Source: Lachnospiraceae bacterium | Lineage (GTDB): Bacteria > Bacillota > Clostridia > Lachnospirales > Lachnospiraceae | Reading direction: 5' to 3' | DNA: 36,387 nt | Assembly: GCA_017470735.1 (NCBI GenBank) | Contig: JAFUYB010000031.1 | Span: forward strand, 1 to 36,387 | In this document: positions 26,139 to 34,537 of the stretch, one piece after another | Layout: each line of letters begins with the position of its first letter | Numbering within the stretch: position 1 is the stretch's first letter | Notes under the pieces: model-generated | Database searches by the model: none | Seen by the model: only the letters and a program-made list of their open reading frames with translations | What the model was told of the DNA's origin: nothing | Made by a program: the position numbers and the translations under genes

Positions 26139-28478
26139 ATGGGAAAAAAGGATTTCGGCGGCAGCGGGGATTATTACGAGGTCTTCCAGATCAAGCCGGA
26201 CGGGAAAGGGGCTGCATACCAGTACATGGGAATGGAATCCGCCGCGGAAAAGGGAGCAGCGATAGCGGCAGAGGACTATGAAGCGGTCTATGCGGACGGA
26301 TTCGTCATCAACGGCGGCGATTCCGTGGAGGACGTGCTGGAAGAAATATGCATGGAACTGGGCATCGGCGAGCTGCCGGAAGGATTCGGGGGCAGGCAGG
26401 TCACTACGAGCGATGTCATCGTCCTGCACATGGACGGCAGGGCGGCGGCATATTATGTGGACGACATCGGCTTTGCCGAGCTTCCGGATTTTAACGGCGG
26501 CAGGGAGCAGAGGGAACAGGAGAAGGAAGAAGACAGCATCCCCGGCAAGGACGGAGGGGAAAACGGGGATCCGGAGGCACCGGCCGGCAGGGAAACGGCA
26601 CCGGCGGACAAGACGCCCGCAGAGGAAAGGAACCCGGGCAGCGGGGCAGAGGAGGAGCCGGAGCTTCCGCCCCTGAAAAATATGCCGGACGGAGTGTGGC
26701 ATGTCTTAGAGAAGAAGACAGTCAGCGGAAAGGAGTTCGCCATCAGGGAAACCGAGGGGCAGTTTCCGCACGGGGTCGTCATGGAGTGCGGCGGAAAGGT
26801 AGTCATGGACAACTGCTTCAACGGATTCGACAGGACGGCAATGCTTTACATCCGCTCCTTCCTGGAGGAGAACGGCCGGACGCTGGCGGAAAGGATCCCG
26901 CTGGAGGAGCATTTTTCCGTGAGGGCGGACGAGGGGGATTATGTCATCTGGGACAATTACTGCAATGCCATGCTCAGCCGGGACGGCAAAGAGAGGAGGC
27001 TTCCCGGCTTCGACGAGGCAAGGCATTTGTGCCAGAGCCTGAACCGCGAGTGCAGATCTGTTTACCGCCATACGGCGGAGTACGCGGGAACGCACGGAGA
27101 GTGGGACAGGATGCTCCGTTCAGAACAAGAGACGGCAATCTGCAGAAACGAGCTGGAGGCCGCCGTCAGGGAGAACTTCGGGACCGGCAAGGTCAAGACA
27201 GGGTTCGTGAAGCCTCTCATGGCCCGTTTCGGCGCGGAACGGATTGAGTTCGTCCTTGCCAACACGATCGTCAGGGACAGGGAGGCCGGCAGATACAGGG
27301 AAGGCATCCGCAGGTGGGCGGAATCAGTGCCGCTGAAAGAAGAGGGGACTGCCGACCGCAGCGCATCCAGCATAGCCACGCTGGAATGCACGCCGCAGCA
27401 GGTCATGGTGCTGACATCGCTGGTGCTGCAGGAAGTACAGGAAGCGAAGAACCTGCCGGAGCAGAAGGAGAACGAAAGGGAAAAGGCGGCAGACAGGGAG
27501 CCTTACTGCAAGCCGAGGCTGCATGCGCTGCGGCATGGGGAAGCGGATCTGTGGAAGAAGGCATTTGACGGGCTGCGGGAGTGCAAGGGGGCGATAGAAG
27601 AGGCCATCCGCCGGGATTTCGACGGCGAATATCTGTATTCCGACGCGCCCAGCCGGGTAATCGAGCAGTACGGGGCAGGAATGGTGGAAACAGTGCTGGC
27701 AAACACGGTCCGGTTCATCGGGACGGACAGGCGCATATGCGAAGCCAACAGGAGCTGGGCGGCGCAGATTCCCGCCGTTGAGGGGGAATATGGCAACATC
27801 AACCAGGCTGCGCTGCTGACCGTGGACGCGCATCCGGCCGTGCTTGACGGATTCATCAGCCTCGTGAGGCTCATGTCGCTGGAACGGGACATCGGACAGG
27901 AAATCGCCGCGGAGCCGGCCATGTCGTACTTCGTCGTGGAATCCGACAGCTTTCCGTTCCAGGGGGAATACAAGGAGGGGCTGACACTGGACGAAGCAGT
28001 CCGGATGTACGGGGAACTGCCGGACAGCCGTTTCACCGGAGAAAAGGCAATCGGAATCACGCTTGCGGGCGGCGGCGGGGGAACGCTGCAGACGGTGCTT
28101 GTCGAGGGCGGCGTCTTTCTTGAGGGCAATGCGGAGGAAATCAGAAAAGAAGCGGGCGGGGGGAAGGCGGACGGCCTGATTGACGGACTGCGGGACGCGT
28201 GCAGAAAGGGCAGGATCACGCAGGCCGGGCGGGAAAGCCCGCCAGCGGGCAAAAACATGCAGTCCGGTGCAGTTCCGGCCGAAGCCATGAAAGCGGAGCA
28301 GGATGCCAAGCCTCAAAGAGCGGCGACAGTCACGCCGATCCATACGCGCAAAGCGGGCAGGAAGCAGCCGGCAGCGACGAAAGAGTCCATACTCGAACAG
28401 CTCCGCAGGCACAAAGCGCAGACCGCCGCAGATGTCCCGGATGCGCCGCAGCGGGTCCCCCGGCAGGCGGCGCTGTGA
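26139..28478 (+). CDS. YodL-domain protein with two DUF3849 repeats
   Basis: This 779-residue protein has GAAGGGAG upstream. Residues 8-112 match the YodL pattern (DYYEVFQIKPDGKGAAYQYM, DYEAVYADGF, TSDVIVLHMDGRAAAYYVD). A low-complexity linker is followed by a beta-rich element (about 188-245, VWHVLEKKTVSGKEFAIRET). Two related helical DUF3849-like domains lie at about 308-395 and 461-545; both contain the signature V-L-A-N-T (FVLANTIV and TVLANTVR) and end in W-A. Another small domain (about 590-660, YFVVESDSFPFQGEYKEGLT) and a basic tail close it. These domains accompany the helicase gene in many elements and have no proven function. It is the last gene before the terminator. Confidence 0.8.
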   Translation: MGKKDFGGSGDYYEVFQIKPDGKGAAYQYMGMESAAEKGAAIAAEDYEAVYADGFVINGGDSVEDVLEEICMELGIGELPEGFGGRQVTTSDVIVLHMDGRAAAYYVDDIGFAELPDFNGGREQREQEKEEDSIPGKDGGENGDPEAPAGRETAPADKTPAEERNPGSGAEEEPELPPLKNMPDGVWHVLEKKTVSGKEFAIRETEGQFPHGVVMECGGKVVMDNCFNGFDRTAMLYIRSFLEENGRTLAERIPLEEHFSVRADEGDYVIWDNYCNAMLSRDGKERRLPGFDEARHLCQSLNRECRSVYRHTAEYAGTHGEWDRMLRSEQETAICRNELEAAVRENFGTGKVKTGFVKPLMARFGAERIEFVLANTIVRDREAGRYREGIRRWAESVPLKEEGTADRSASSIATLECTPQQVMVLTSLVLQEVQEAKNLPEQKENEREKAADREPYCKPRLHALRHGEADLWKKAFDGLRECKGAIEEAIRRDFDGEYLYSDAPSRVIEQYGAGMVETVLANTVRFIGTDRRICEANRSWAAQIPAVEGEYGNINQAALLTVDAHPAVLDGFISLVRLMSLERDIGQEIAAEPAMSYFVVESDSFPFQGEYKEGLTLDEAVRMYGELPDSRFTGEKAIGITLAGGGGGTLQTVLVEGGVFLEGNAEEIRKEAGGGKADGLIDGLRDACRKGRITQAGRESPPAGKNMQSGAVPAEAMKAEQDAKPQRAATVTPIHTRKAGRKQPAATKESILEQLRRHKAQTAADVPDAPQRVPRQAAL

Positions 28479-28534
28479 GGCAGGTCCGGGAGGAAAAACA
28501 GCACTGCGCACGAAGAAACGGAAACGACAAGAAG

Positions 28535-28570
28535 ACACCCTTTCCCGCTTGCGGGAAAGGGTGTTTTTTT
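28535..28570 (+). terminator. strong intrinsic terminator
   Basis: A perfect 14-bp stem (28535-28548 with 28551-28564), a two-base TT loop and a run of seven T bases (28564-28570) follow the YodL gene. It ends the long rightward transcription unit. A second short GC hairpin at 28571-28584 sits next to it, beside the end of the leftward HTH gene. Confidence 0.9.
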
Positions 28571-28586
28571 GCCCCGGACGGGGCAT

Positions 28587-28814
28587 TCAGCATTCCCAGC
28601 CGTCCGTGCGGCGGCGGATGACGACATCATAGCCGAGGATGTCCATCATTTCGGACACTTCGTCAAAGCGGATGGTCCTTTTTGCCATCTTGTTCGTGAC
28701 ATTCTGCGCGGTCGTCGGTTTTTCAGGATGGCGCTCATTGACCCTGCCCACCAATGACTTCAGCGTGGTGTTCTCCGCCGCCAAAACGGATTTTATCCTT
28801 GCCCTTGTATCCAT
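28587..28814 (-). CDS. small helix-turn-helix repressor-like protein
   Basis: This 75-residue protein is on the minus strand. The start is placed at MDTRARIKSV because GGAGG lies eight bases before it; longer versions would run across the -10 box of its own promoter. It is all-helical with an XRE-like layout: RIKSVLAAENTTLKSLVGRV, PTTAQNVTNKMAKRTIRFDE, then MMDILGYDVVIRR. This is a common small DNA-binding protein of Clostridia elements. It is transcribed away from pcfK, and the shared intergenic region carries repeated operator-like boxes, so autoregulation and control of pcfK/pcfJ are likely but inferred. Confidence 0.78.
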   Translation of the reverse strand: MDTRARIKSVLAAENTTLKSLVGRVNERHPEKPTTAQNVTNKMAKRTIRFDEVSEMMDILGYDVVIRRRTDGWEC

Positions 28815-28839
28815 GCGCATGCCCTCCGTGTTTTCTTTC

Positions 28840-28868
28840 ATTATACCAAAACACATGGAAGAAAGCAA
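28840..28868 (-). promoter_or_regulatory. promoter of the HTH repressor gene
   Basis: On the minus strand TTGCTT (28863-28868) and TATAAT (28840-28845) are separated by 17 bases. The -10 lies 25 bases ahead of the chosen ATG. Confidence 0.75.
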
Positions 28869-28873
28869 ATGAA

Positions 28874-28978
28874 ATATAACTATATAGAAAATCACAGCAT
28901 TAAAAAGATATAAAAATTACTATAAAGATATAAAAAAGATTGACAGATATAACTATATGGTGTATAATATAACTATAA
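28874..28978. promoter_or_regulatory. repeated operator-like boxes in the divergent control region
   Basis: ATATAACTATAT occurs at 28874-28885 and 28947-28958, and a near copy ATATAACTATAA at 28967-28978. The last two are 20 bp apart, two helical turns. They cover the spacer and the -10/start region of the rightward promoter; the first lies just upstream of the leftward -35. A second repeated element, AAAGATATAAAAA, occurs at 28904-28916 and 28924-28936, also 20 bp apart. They are probable binding sites for the neighbouring HTH protein. Confidence 0.6.
28940..28968 (+). promoter_or_regulatory. perfect consensus promoter for pcfK-pcfJ
   Basis: TTGACA (28940-28945), a 17-base spacer and TATAAT (28963-28968) are an exact match to the housekeeping consensus. 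Operator-like boxes overlap it, so it is probably strong but repressed. Confidence 0.9.
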
Positions 28979-29003
28979 AGAAATACGGAAGGAGATGGGA
29001 GGA

Positions 29004-29468
29004 ATGGGAAGCACGAAAAGGGACTACAGGGCGGTGGCAGCCAAGAAGCTGGCAAGGGAGCTTGAAGCGGCAAAGGATAAGGCATTCGCGGAGCCGGTCA
29101 TACAGTACCTCATAGGGCGGTGCGGGGAAGACAGCGGGCTGTCGGAGGATGTGATGCAGAGGCACAAGACATTCGGGAAATGCATGGATTACCTGTACGG
29201 AAAGGCCAAAAAGATGGCGGGAAAGAGCCAGTCCGTGGCAGTGAGGGACGGCATGGTCTATGAATGGGCGGAAGACTACTACCACCGGGACGACAGGGCG
29301 GAAGAGGAGAAGAAAGCGCGGGAGAGGGCGGAGCGGAAAGCGAAGCAGCCCTCCGGCACGGCAAAGGCGGGGAGCACGGCCGTGCGGGCAAAAAAGAAAG
29401 AGCGGAAAGAAAAGCAGGCCGACGGGCAGATGGACATATTTTCCTTTATGGGAACGCAGACGGCATAG
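29004..29468 (+). CDS. pcfK: PcfK-like protein
   Basis: The product has 154 residues from ATG 29004, nine bases after AAGGAG; the ATG at 28995 touches that site and is unlikely. The N-terminal two thirds are helical with the PcfK pattern (FAEPVIQYLIGRCGEDSG, then TFGKCMDYLYGKAKKMAG, then VYEWAEDYYHRDD). The C-terminal part is Lys/Arg/Glu-rich and ends in a QMDIFSFMG motif that could bind a partner. PcfK is a pCF10-type gene of unknown action. It lies 15 bases before pcfJ and is driven by the consensus promoter upstream. Confidence 0.82.
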   Translation: MGSTKRDYRAVAAKKLARELEAAKDKAFAEPVIQYLIGRCGEDSGLSEDVMQRHKTFGKCMDYLYGKAKKMAGKSQSVAVRDGMVYEWAEDYYHRDDRAEEEKKARERAERKAKQPSGTAKAGSTAVRAKKKERKEKQADGQMDIFSFMGTQTA

Positions 29469-29483
29469 AAAGGCGGGGACGGG

Positions 29484-31559
29484 ATGAAAAAAAGGTTATT
29501 CGCGGACATAAAGAGGGCAGAGGTGACGGAAAAAATGCGGGATATGGCGGCGCTGTCGGCAAAGACGGACTACATTGTCAGCGCGGGGCGGACCGCCGTG
29601 TACGGCAGGGACACCCTCGTGCTCAATTACTTCAGGGTCGGGGACGGGGACATTTTCCTGCAGTTCCGCACATTCTGCCAATATGACGGCTACATCACGC
29701 AGGACATGGGGCACTGCGGCGTCAAATGGAGGACTTCCTCGGCGGCGCGGCTGGTGAAGGGGAGCGTGGGCATGGCGGGCACGGAGGACATGGATGCCGT
29801 CGTCCGGTTCATGAGGGACTGCAAGGAACATCATGCGGGCACGCCGTTCGGAAAGAAGAAAATGGCGGACGGACGGCTGACGGCGGAGGACATCCGCTGG
29901 CTGATAGAGGACTATCAGGAGTGCATTATGAATGAGCGGCTTGAAGCCCTCCATCAGAAACGGAGGGAAGCCATTGATGCGGAAATGGAAAAATTCGGCG
30001 GCGTTCCCGACGATTTCGGGGATTTCGTGAAACACAGGGTGTTTGACGGGGCGAATTACATGTTCTACAGCCGGAAGGGGAAAAAAGCCTACTGCAGCCG
30101 CTGCGAAACGGATTTTGCGCTGGACGGGCATGGACATATCATCCGGCCGGAAAACGGAGACTTGGCGGAAATGGTGGGGCATAACCGCGAGATCGTCTGC
30201 CCGAAATGCGGGAGGCAGATTGTCTGCAAGTCCGAAGGGATGGGCAGGAAAAACCTGTTTAAAGTGCAGTGGAGCACGCTCGTACAGTCCTATGGCGGGG
30301 AAGTGCTGACGAGGAGCTTCTGCCACACCAAGGATCTGACGGATTACCGCAGCCCCGTCTACCGGACGGCGGAGATGTGCAGGAGCGTGCATACGGAAAA
30401 AGGGGCAAAGGATTACGAGTACTGCTATTCGCAGGCGACGGGACGCTTTGGATGGAACAGATTCCGGAACGGCATCGGATGCGGCATCATTCCGCCGAGC
30501 CGGCATGTCCGCCCGTACAGCACGGTCGTCTATGAAAGCAATCTCAGGGAAGCGCTGGCGGATACCTACATGAAATACAGCGCGATGGACGGATACATCG
30601 GCAGATGCAGTGAAAGAAACAGGGACGGGTCATTCAAGGACGGATGGGTCTGCGACCGGTACTGCAATGCCTACCGCGGATGCCCGGGCTTAGAGAAGCT
30701 GGTCAAAGCGGGGCTTTTCCGCATTGCGGGGGAAGCCGTAGCCGGCAGATACGGGAGAATCGACATGCGGGACGGCAGGACCGCCGCTGAGACGCTCGGC
30801 ATCAGCAGGAGGCAGTATAAAATGCTCGCGGCCCTCGGCAACCCGTCGGGAATCGCAGTGGAAATACTCAAGAACGCGCCGGAGACGGCGGAAAAGGATT
30901 TCGCCATCCTTTATGAAATGGAAATGGAATACGGCAGGGGGACATGCGGCAGGGTGCTCCCGATGACGGAATACGCGACGCTCCGCAGAATCCGGCGTTA
31001 CCTGTCGGAGCAGGGAATAAAATACATCCGAGATTATGACGACCATCTGAAACTCCTGAAGGAGCTGGGATATGACATGAAGAACACGTTCAACCTGTTT
31101 CCGAGGGATTTCCCGAAGGCGCACGAACGGCTGGCGGAAGAGCACAGAAGAAAGCAGGACGCCGTCCGCGCGGAAAAGCGGAAACGGTACGAAACGCTCG
31201 TGCGGGAAATGGAGAAAGAAACATCCGGCTCAGGGCCGCTGCATTTAAGCTCGAACGGACTGTTCATCCGGCTCCCGCGCCGGATTGACGAACTGAAGGC
31301 GGAGGGGGAGGCGCTCCGCCACTGCGTGGGAAGCTATGCCGACAGGGTGGCAGAGGGAAAGACGATGATATTCTTCATCCGGAAAGAAACGGAGCCGGAC
31401 AAGTCGTACTACACGCTGGAATGGAACGGGGAAATCGTGCAGTGCAGGGGGTACAGGAACTGCGGCATGACTCCGGAAGTTGAAGCGTTTGCGGCGGTGT
31501 TCGACAAAAAAATGAGGGACTATGCGGGAAAGGAGCTGCCGCTGCGCAGGGCATCGTGA
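29484..31559 (+). CDS. pcfJ: PcfJ-like protein
   Basis: This 691-residue protein contains a zinc-ribbon-like region with CSRC (about residue 205) and CPKCGRQ (about 238-244), followed by KNLFKVQWSTLVQ. The C-terminal domain, IRLPRRIDELKAEGEALRHC then VGSYADRVAEGKTMIFFIRK, is the PcfJ family signature. The family is widespread in Bacillota conjugative elements and phages, but its activity is unknown. The two cysteine pairs suggest nucleic-acid binding. It forms a two-gene unit with pcfK. Confidence 0.82.
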   Translation: MKKRLFADIKRAEVTEKMRDMAALSAKTDYIVSAGRTAVYGRDTLVLNYFRVGDGDIFLQFRTFCQYDGYITQDMGHCGVKWRTSSAARLVKGSVGMAGTEDMDAVVRFMRDCKEHHAGTPFGKKKMADGRLTAEDIRWLIEDYQECIMNERLEALHQKRREAIDAEMEKFGGVPDDFGDFVKHRVFDGANYMFYSRKGKKAYCSRCETDFALDGHGHIIRPENGDLAEMVGHNREIVCPKCGRQIVCKSEGMGRKNLFKVQWSTLVQSYGGEVLTRSFCHTKDLTDYRSPVYRTAEMCRSVHTEKGAKDYEYCYSQATGRFGWNRFRNGIGCGIIPPSRHVRPYSTVVYESNLREALADTYMKYSAMDGYIGRCSERNRDGSFKDGWVCDRYCNAYRGCPGLEKLVKAGLFRIAGEAVAGRYGRIDMRDGRTAAETLGISRRQYKMLAALGNPSGIAVEILKNAPETAEKDFAILYEMEMEYGRGTCGRVLPMTEYATLRRIRRYLSEQGIKYIRDYDDHLKLLKELGYDMKNTFNLFPRDFPKAHERLAEEHRRKQDAVRAEKRKRYETLVREMEKETSGSGPLHLSSNGLFIRLPRRIDELKAEGEALRHCVGSYADRVAEGKTMIFFIRKETEPDKSYYTLEWNGEIVQCRGYRNCGMTPEVEAFAAVFDKKMRDYAGKELPLRRAS

Positions 31560-31958
31560 CGCATGGAAACGCGAAGGACGGAACGGGGCTTCCGTCCTTC
31601 GCCGTTCCCGCAGGCCGCCCGGCGCAGGGGTTTCCGGAACCGCGGCAGTGCCCGCGGACAGCCGTGCGCCGTTCCATTCCCCGGAGAGGCCGGGGTCTGG
31701 GGCAGAGCCCCGGCTTATCACCGTCCGGAGGCGGGAAAAGACAGGACCCCCTTGCGTATGCTCATCAGGCGGACCGGGACATTTCCGTTTTTTCCATTCC
31801 CCGTGTCCGGCCTCTGTCCGGAACGCAAGGGGGCAAGGCAGTCAAGCGACCGTGGAATAAATTGCGCGCGCAGGCTGCCGGCAGGCATGGGAGAGGGAGG
31901 GAGCGCGCGCATTTTATGCCGCGAAAGCGCTTGACGGCCGCAGGGCAAAACGGCGGTG
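31560..31958. other. structured gap between convergent genes
   Basis: No supported gene lies in these 399 bases between pcfJ and the relaxase end. The stretch is rich in inverted repeats. A perfect 13-bp hairpin lies at 31571-31602 with a six-base loop. A 10-bp inverted repeat (31747-31756 with 31824-31833) encloses shorter nested pairs, CGGAC with GTCCG and GGACA with TGTCC. Two GCGCGCGC blocks lie at 31864-31871 and 31903-31910. The first hairpin may serve as a terminator despite lacking a T run. The rest may be a structured RNA or DNA element. Confidence 0.5.
31571..31602 (+). terminator. hairpin after pcfJ, possible terminator
   Basis: GCGAAGGACGGAA pairs perfectly with TTCCGTCCTTCGC across a six-base loop, 12 bases after the pcfJ stop. 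There is no following T run, so it may instead block exonucleases or end transcripts by another route. Confidence 0.45.
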
Positions 31959-33593
31959 TCACTTCTGCATCTCCATGGACAGGCCATGCCCGCGTTCCGT
32001 CAGCATGGCATCCACATTCCTTTTTGCCGTGTCAAGAACCTGCCGCTCTTTGCGGCAGCGGACATACCGTTCCTTTTGGGCGGACTGCTTTGACAGGAGT
32101 TTTTCTTTTTTCTGCTTCAGCTGCTCCAGCGGTTCCATCCTGCCGTCTGCGGACGCGGTCTTCAAGTATTCGCGCGCCTGGCGGTAAAGGGCGAGTTCAC
32201 TGCGGTGGTCGTGATGGAACAGCTCTTTGTTTCCGGAAACCATGAACTGCCGGAAGGTCTTCCTGTTTGCCAGGTACTGCCCCGTGTAATGGATCTGCTC
32301 GTTGACCTTTTTCAGTTTCTCCTGCGTTCCCTTAAGGGCGTGCCTCGCGCGGTCGGTCCTGTCCCATGTTTCTTTCACGGCGGCGTCGAGGCTTTCCCGC
32401 GAGCCTATTCCCTGCTCTTGTATGAATGCGATTGTCTTTGCCATGTTCTGGAGGTTGGAGAGGCGGACCTTCCTCGCGTAGGCGGCACTGGCTTTCGCTT
32501 TCGCGCAGGCCTGCAGGTCGGCGACAAGACCGAGGCCGGTGGGCATGGTGAATTCTTCGGGAAGGACGGAATCGGCAGGACCAGCGTCCTGCCGCCTGTC
32601 TTCCCGCAGGGCGTCCAAGATGCTCGTCTTCCCGTTTTTCATGGGAGCGTCGCCGGAAATCTCCGTGTTTGGACGGGGCGCTCCGCCGCCGATGCTGCGG
32701 TTCTTCTCAAACAGGGGGATGAGGCATGTCTCTTCGTAGCCGGAACCCAGGCTCCTTCCGCGGATCGGCTTCCCGCGGTCCGGGTGGATGTAGGAGTACC
32801 GGCCCCGCGTCACCTTGATCCCAATGCCGTATTCTTTCTTCAGGCGGCGGGCGAACTCTTTCTCGGAAGCGGCGGTTTTCGCGATATCATCAACTGCGTT
32901 CCGCAGGAATTCTTTCTGTGTGGCAAAACGGGAGGGGTTCCCTGATTTCTCTTTCCCGCGCTTCGCGGCATGGTATTCCCCGTCCGGGATCCTCTTTTTC
33001 GCGGGCGTCAGCAGGTCGGTCTGGTGAAGTTTTTCCCTCCTGCACATCTTCATCAGGTCCGCCTTTAAATGCCTCAGCAGCCTGGGCGTGGAGTGGTGCT
33101 TGTACCCCGCCCTGCGGTCGCAGCCGCGTTCCATGAAGCCCCTTTCTTCCACGTCGAGCTTCCGCAGGCTGTTGAAGATGATGTGGACATGGATGTTGCC
33201 GGACCTGTTGTGCCCGTCAGGATGCGTGCAGACGAGCATCTGGTGTCCGGGGAAGTTCCGCCCGGCGTATTCCATGCCGAGAGCCTGTGCCTTTTCACAG
33301 GTCAGCCCGCATTCAGCGGCATCCTTCGGGTCGAATGAGATGATGTAGTGGTGCTGTTTGACATCGCCGTAACAGAGGTTCTTATGGAATGCGCGGTTGA
33401 GCTCCCGGCATTCGGCGTCATAGGCGTATGGCGAGCAGTTGATTCCCTCAAGAATGAAATCGTCACGGAGCACGGGCGTGCCGTACCCGTCCGTGATTTC
33501 CTTCTGCGTGCGCTCGTCGTGCCGGAAAATGAGGTAATGGATTGACTGCGTGTAATCCGAAGTTTTCATGGGAATGTGTTTTATGATTGCCAT
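31959..33593 (-). CDS. MobA/VirD2-type relaxase
   Basis: This 544-residue protein is on the minus strand, with GGGAG just before the ATG. The N-terminal relaxase domain (about 1-200) has a tyrosine-containing motif near residue 14-20 (TSDYTQSIHYLIFRH) and the metal-binding HUH motif with His135 and His137 in IHVHIIFNS. His124 and His128 lie just before it (THPDGHNRSGN). The C-terminal half is basic with coiled-coil segments and no visible primase or helicase domain. It should nick oriT and lead the strand into the recipient. It lies 48 bases downstream of mobC. Confidence 0.92.
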   Translation of the reverse strand: MAIIKHIPMKTSDYTQSIHYLIFRHDERTQKEITDGYGTPVLRDDFILEGINCSPYAYDAECRELNRAFHKNLCYGDVKQHHYIISFDPKDAAECGLTCEKAQALGMEYAGRNFPGHQMLVCTHPDGHNRSGNIHVHIIFNSLRKLDVEERGFMERGCDRRAGYKHHSTPRLLRHLKADLMKMCRREKLHQTDLLTPAKKRIPDGEYHAAKRGKEKSGNPSRFATQKEFLRNAVDDIAKTAASEKEFARRLKKEYGIGIKVTRGRYSYIHPDRGKPIRGRSLGSGYEETCLIPLFEKNRSIGGGAPRPNTEISGDAPMKNGKTSILDALREDRRQDAGPADSVLPEEFTMPTGLGLVADLQACAKAKASAAYARKVRLSNLQNMAKTIAFIQEQGIGSRESLDAAVKETWDRTDRARHALKGTQEKLKKVNEQIHYTGQYLANRKTFRQFMVSGNKELFHHDHRSELALYRQAREYLKTASADGRMEPLEQLKQKKEKLLSKQSAQKERYVRCRKERQVLDTAKRNVDAMLTERGHGLSMEMQK

Positions 33594-33641
33594 GGTTCTC
33601 CCGCCTTCTTTCGGAAAATGGACCCGTGCCGAGGATGAGCA

Positions 33642-34010
33642 TCAGCCGGACTGCCTGTCCTTCCCGGACAGTTCTTCCCGCAGGTCGAACAGTTCCGCGA
33701 CGCACCTGCGGATGTCGGCGGCGATGCCGTCCGTCAGCGCCCCGCCGCTGTTTAAGTGCCTTGCGATCTGGTTGAGGTTGGAGCCGGTTTTTCCGATTTC
33801 GGCGAGCAGCGGCTTCAGCTCCGCGATCTGCGGGGAGAGGTGGTAATGGACATCCACTTTTCCGCCCGTGACGGCGTCGCGGACATAGGCGGAAAGGCTT
33901 TTTCCCGCGTTTTCGGCATTGTGCCTGATTACTTCGTATTCGGTTTCGGTGAAGCGGGCGATGATTTTCCTGCCGCGCTTGAGGGTTCTGTCGGTTTTCG
34001 GTCTTGCCAC
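33642..34010 (-). CDS. mobC: MobC relaxosome accessory protein
   Basis: This 122-residue protein is on the minus strand with a GTG start, seven bases after AAAGGAG. The N-terminal half is a ribbon-helix-helix-like DNA-binding region (IIARFTETEYEVIRHNAENA, then LSAYVRDAVTGG). The C-terminal half has the MobC motif (LAEIGKTGSNLNQIARHLN) and an amphipathic helix. MobC helps the relaxase open oriT. The upstream non-coding array is therefore the likely target. Confidence 0.9.
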   Translation of the reverse strand: MARPKTDRTLKRGRKIIARFTETEYEVIRHNAENAGKSLSAYVRDAVTGGKVDVHYHLSPQIAELKPLLAEIGKTGSNLNQIARHLNSGGALTDGIAADIRRCVAELFDLREELSGKDRQSG

Positions 34011-34112
34011 GGCGGTTCTCCTTTCCGTGAAATCCGGTTGAAATTTTTCCGGTATCCTTTGCTGCTTCAGCCTGCGGTTTCAGTTTAATGGAACCGTGCC
34101 AGAGGGCAGGGA

Positions 34113-34376
34113 GCAATGTGCGGCGCAAGCCGCTCGTTGCGTCCGCTGTGCTTTCCGCCTGTCCGCAAGGACGGGCGGCTGCAGGGATGCGGAGCATCTC
34201 TGCCGGTACAGGCAGGCGCCAGCCTGCCGCTGCGCTGCCTTTCCGCCAGGAAGGGCAGCCACGCGGGTCTGGGGCGCGCAGCCCCAGCAAGGAAGCCGGC
34301 GGGGCGCAAAAGGAGCGGAGCGAGTTTTGTGACTCGCCGGCTGAACTTGCTCTTGGCGAGTGGGGCATGAATGCCC
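34113..34376. other. hairpin array upstream of mobC, candidate oriT
   Basis: At least seven stem-loops follow one another. 34113-34140: GCGGC-GCAA-GCCGC with outer pairs. 34155-34178: 10-bp stem, loop GCAA. 34183-34201: 8-bp stem, loop GGA. 34211-34228: perfect 7-bp stem, loop GCCA. 34234-34259: 11-bp stem with one wobble, loop GCCA. 34269-34287: perfect 7-bp stem. 34287-34350: long stem with GCAAG, AGCCGGCG and CGCAAAA arms. 34363-34376: GGGCAT-GA-ATGCCC. The position directly ahead of mobC and the relaxase fits an oriT. A structured RNA is the alternative. No nick site can be assigned. Confidence 0.5.
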
Positions 34377-34439
34377 TTCTACTTATTAAGCCGAAAATCA
34401 GGGGGATTTGTTCAGGGATTTTTGGAAAAAGTGAAAATA

Positions 34440-34449
34440 TATCGCGATT
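34440..34449. promoter_or_regulatory. operator-like TATCGCGATT box
   Basis: This decamer differs by one base from the perfect palindrome TATCGCGATA at 36270-36279 in the right-end switch region. It lies 25 bases before the -35 of the 34538 gene. It could be a shared regulator site, but this rests on two copies only. Confidence 0.3.
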
Positions 34450-34474
34450 CAACAAATGGAAGTGACGGTTTTTA

Positions 34475-34504
34475 TTGAAAAATACAGTGGAACAATGTAT
34501 CATT
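34475..34504 (+). promoter_or_regulatory. promoter of the ADP-ribosyltransferase-like unit
   Basis: TTGAAA (34475-34480) and TATCAT (34499-34504) are 18 bases apart, in an AT-rich stretch 33 bases before the ATG at 34538. Confidence 0.55.
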
Positions 34505-34537
34505 ATCAGCAGCAAGGGACGGTCGAAAGGAGGCGTT

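Noticed and set aside
27324..28586. 420-residue leftward frame antisense to the YodL gene
   Set aside because: Shadow of a GC-rich gene, starting inside the terminator region; composition rich in Arg/Leu/Pro without motifs.
34113..34376. Possible CRISPR array
   Set aside because: The stem-loops differ in sequence and length, with no constant repeat and spacer pattern.
34088..34465. Rightward open frames across the hairpin array
   Set aside because: Several overlapping frames are open only because the DNA is GC-rich. None has a ribosome site or family pattern, and stem-loops explain the sequence better.
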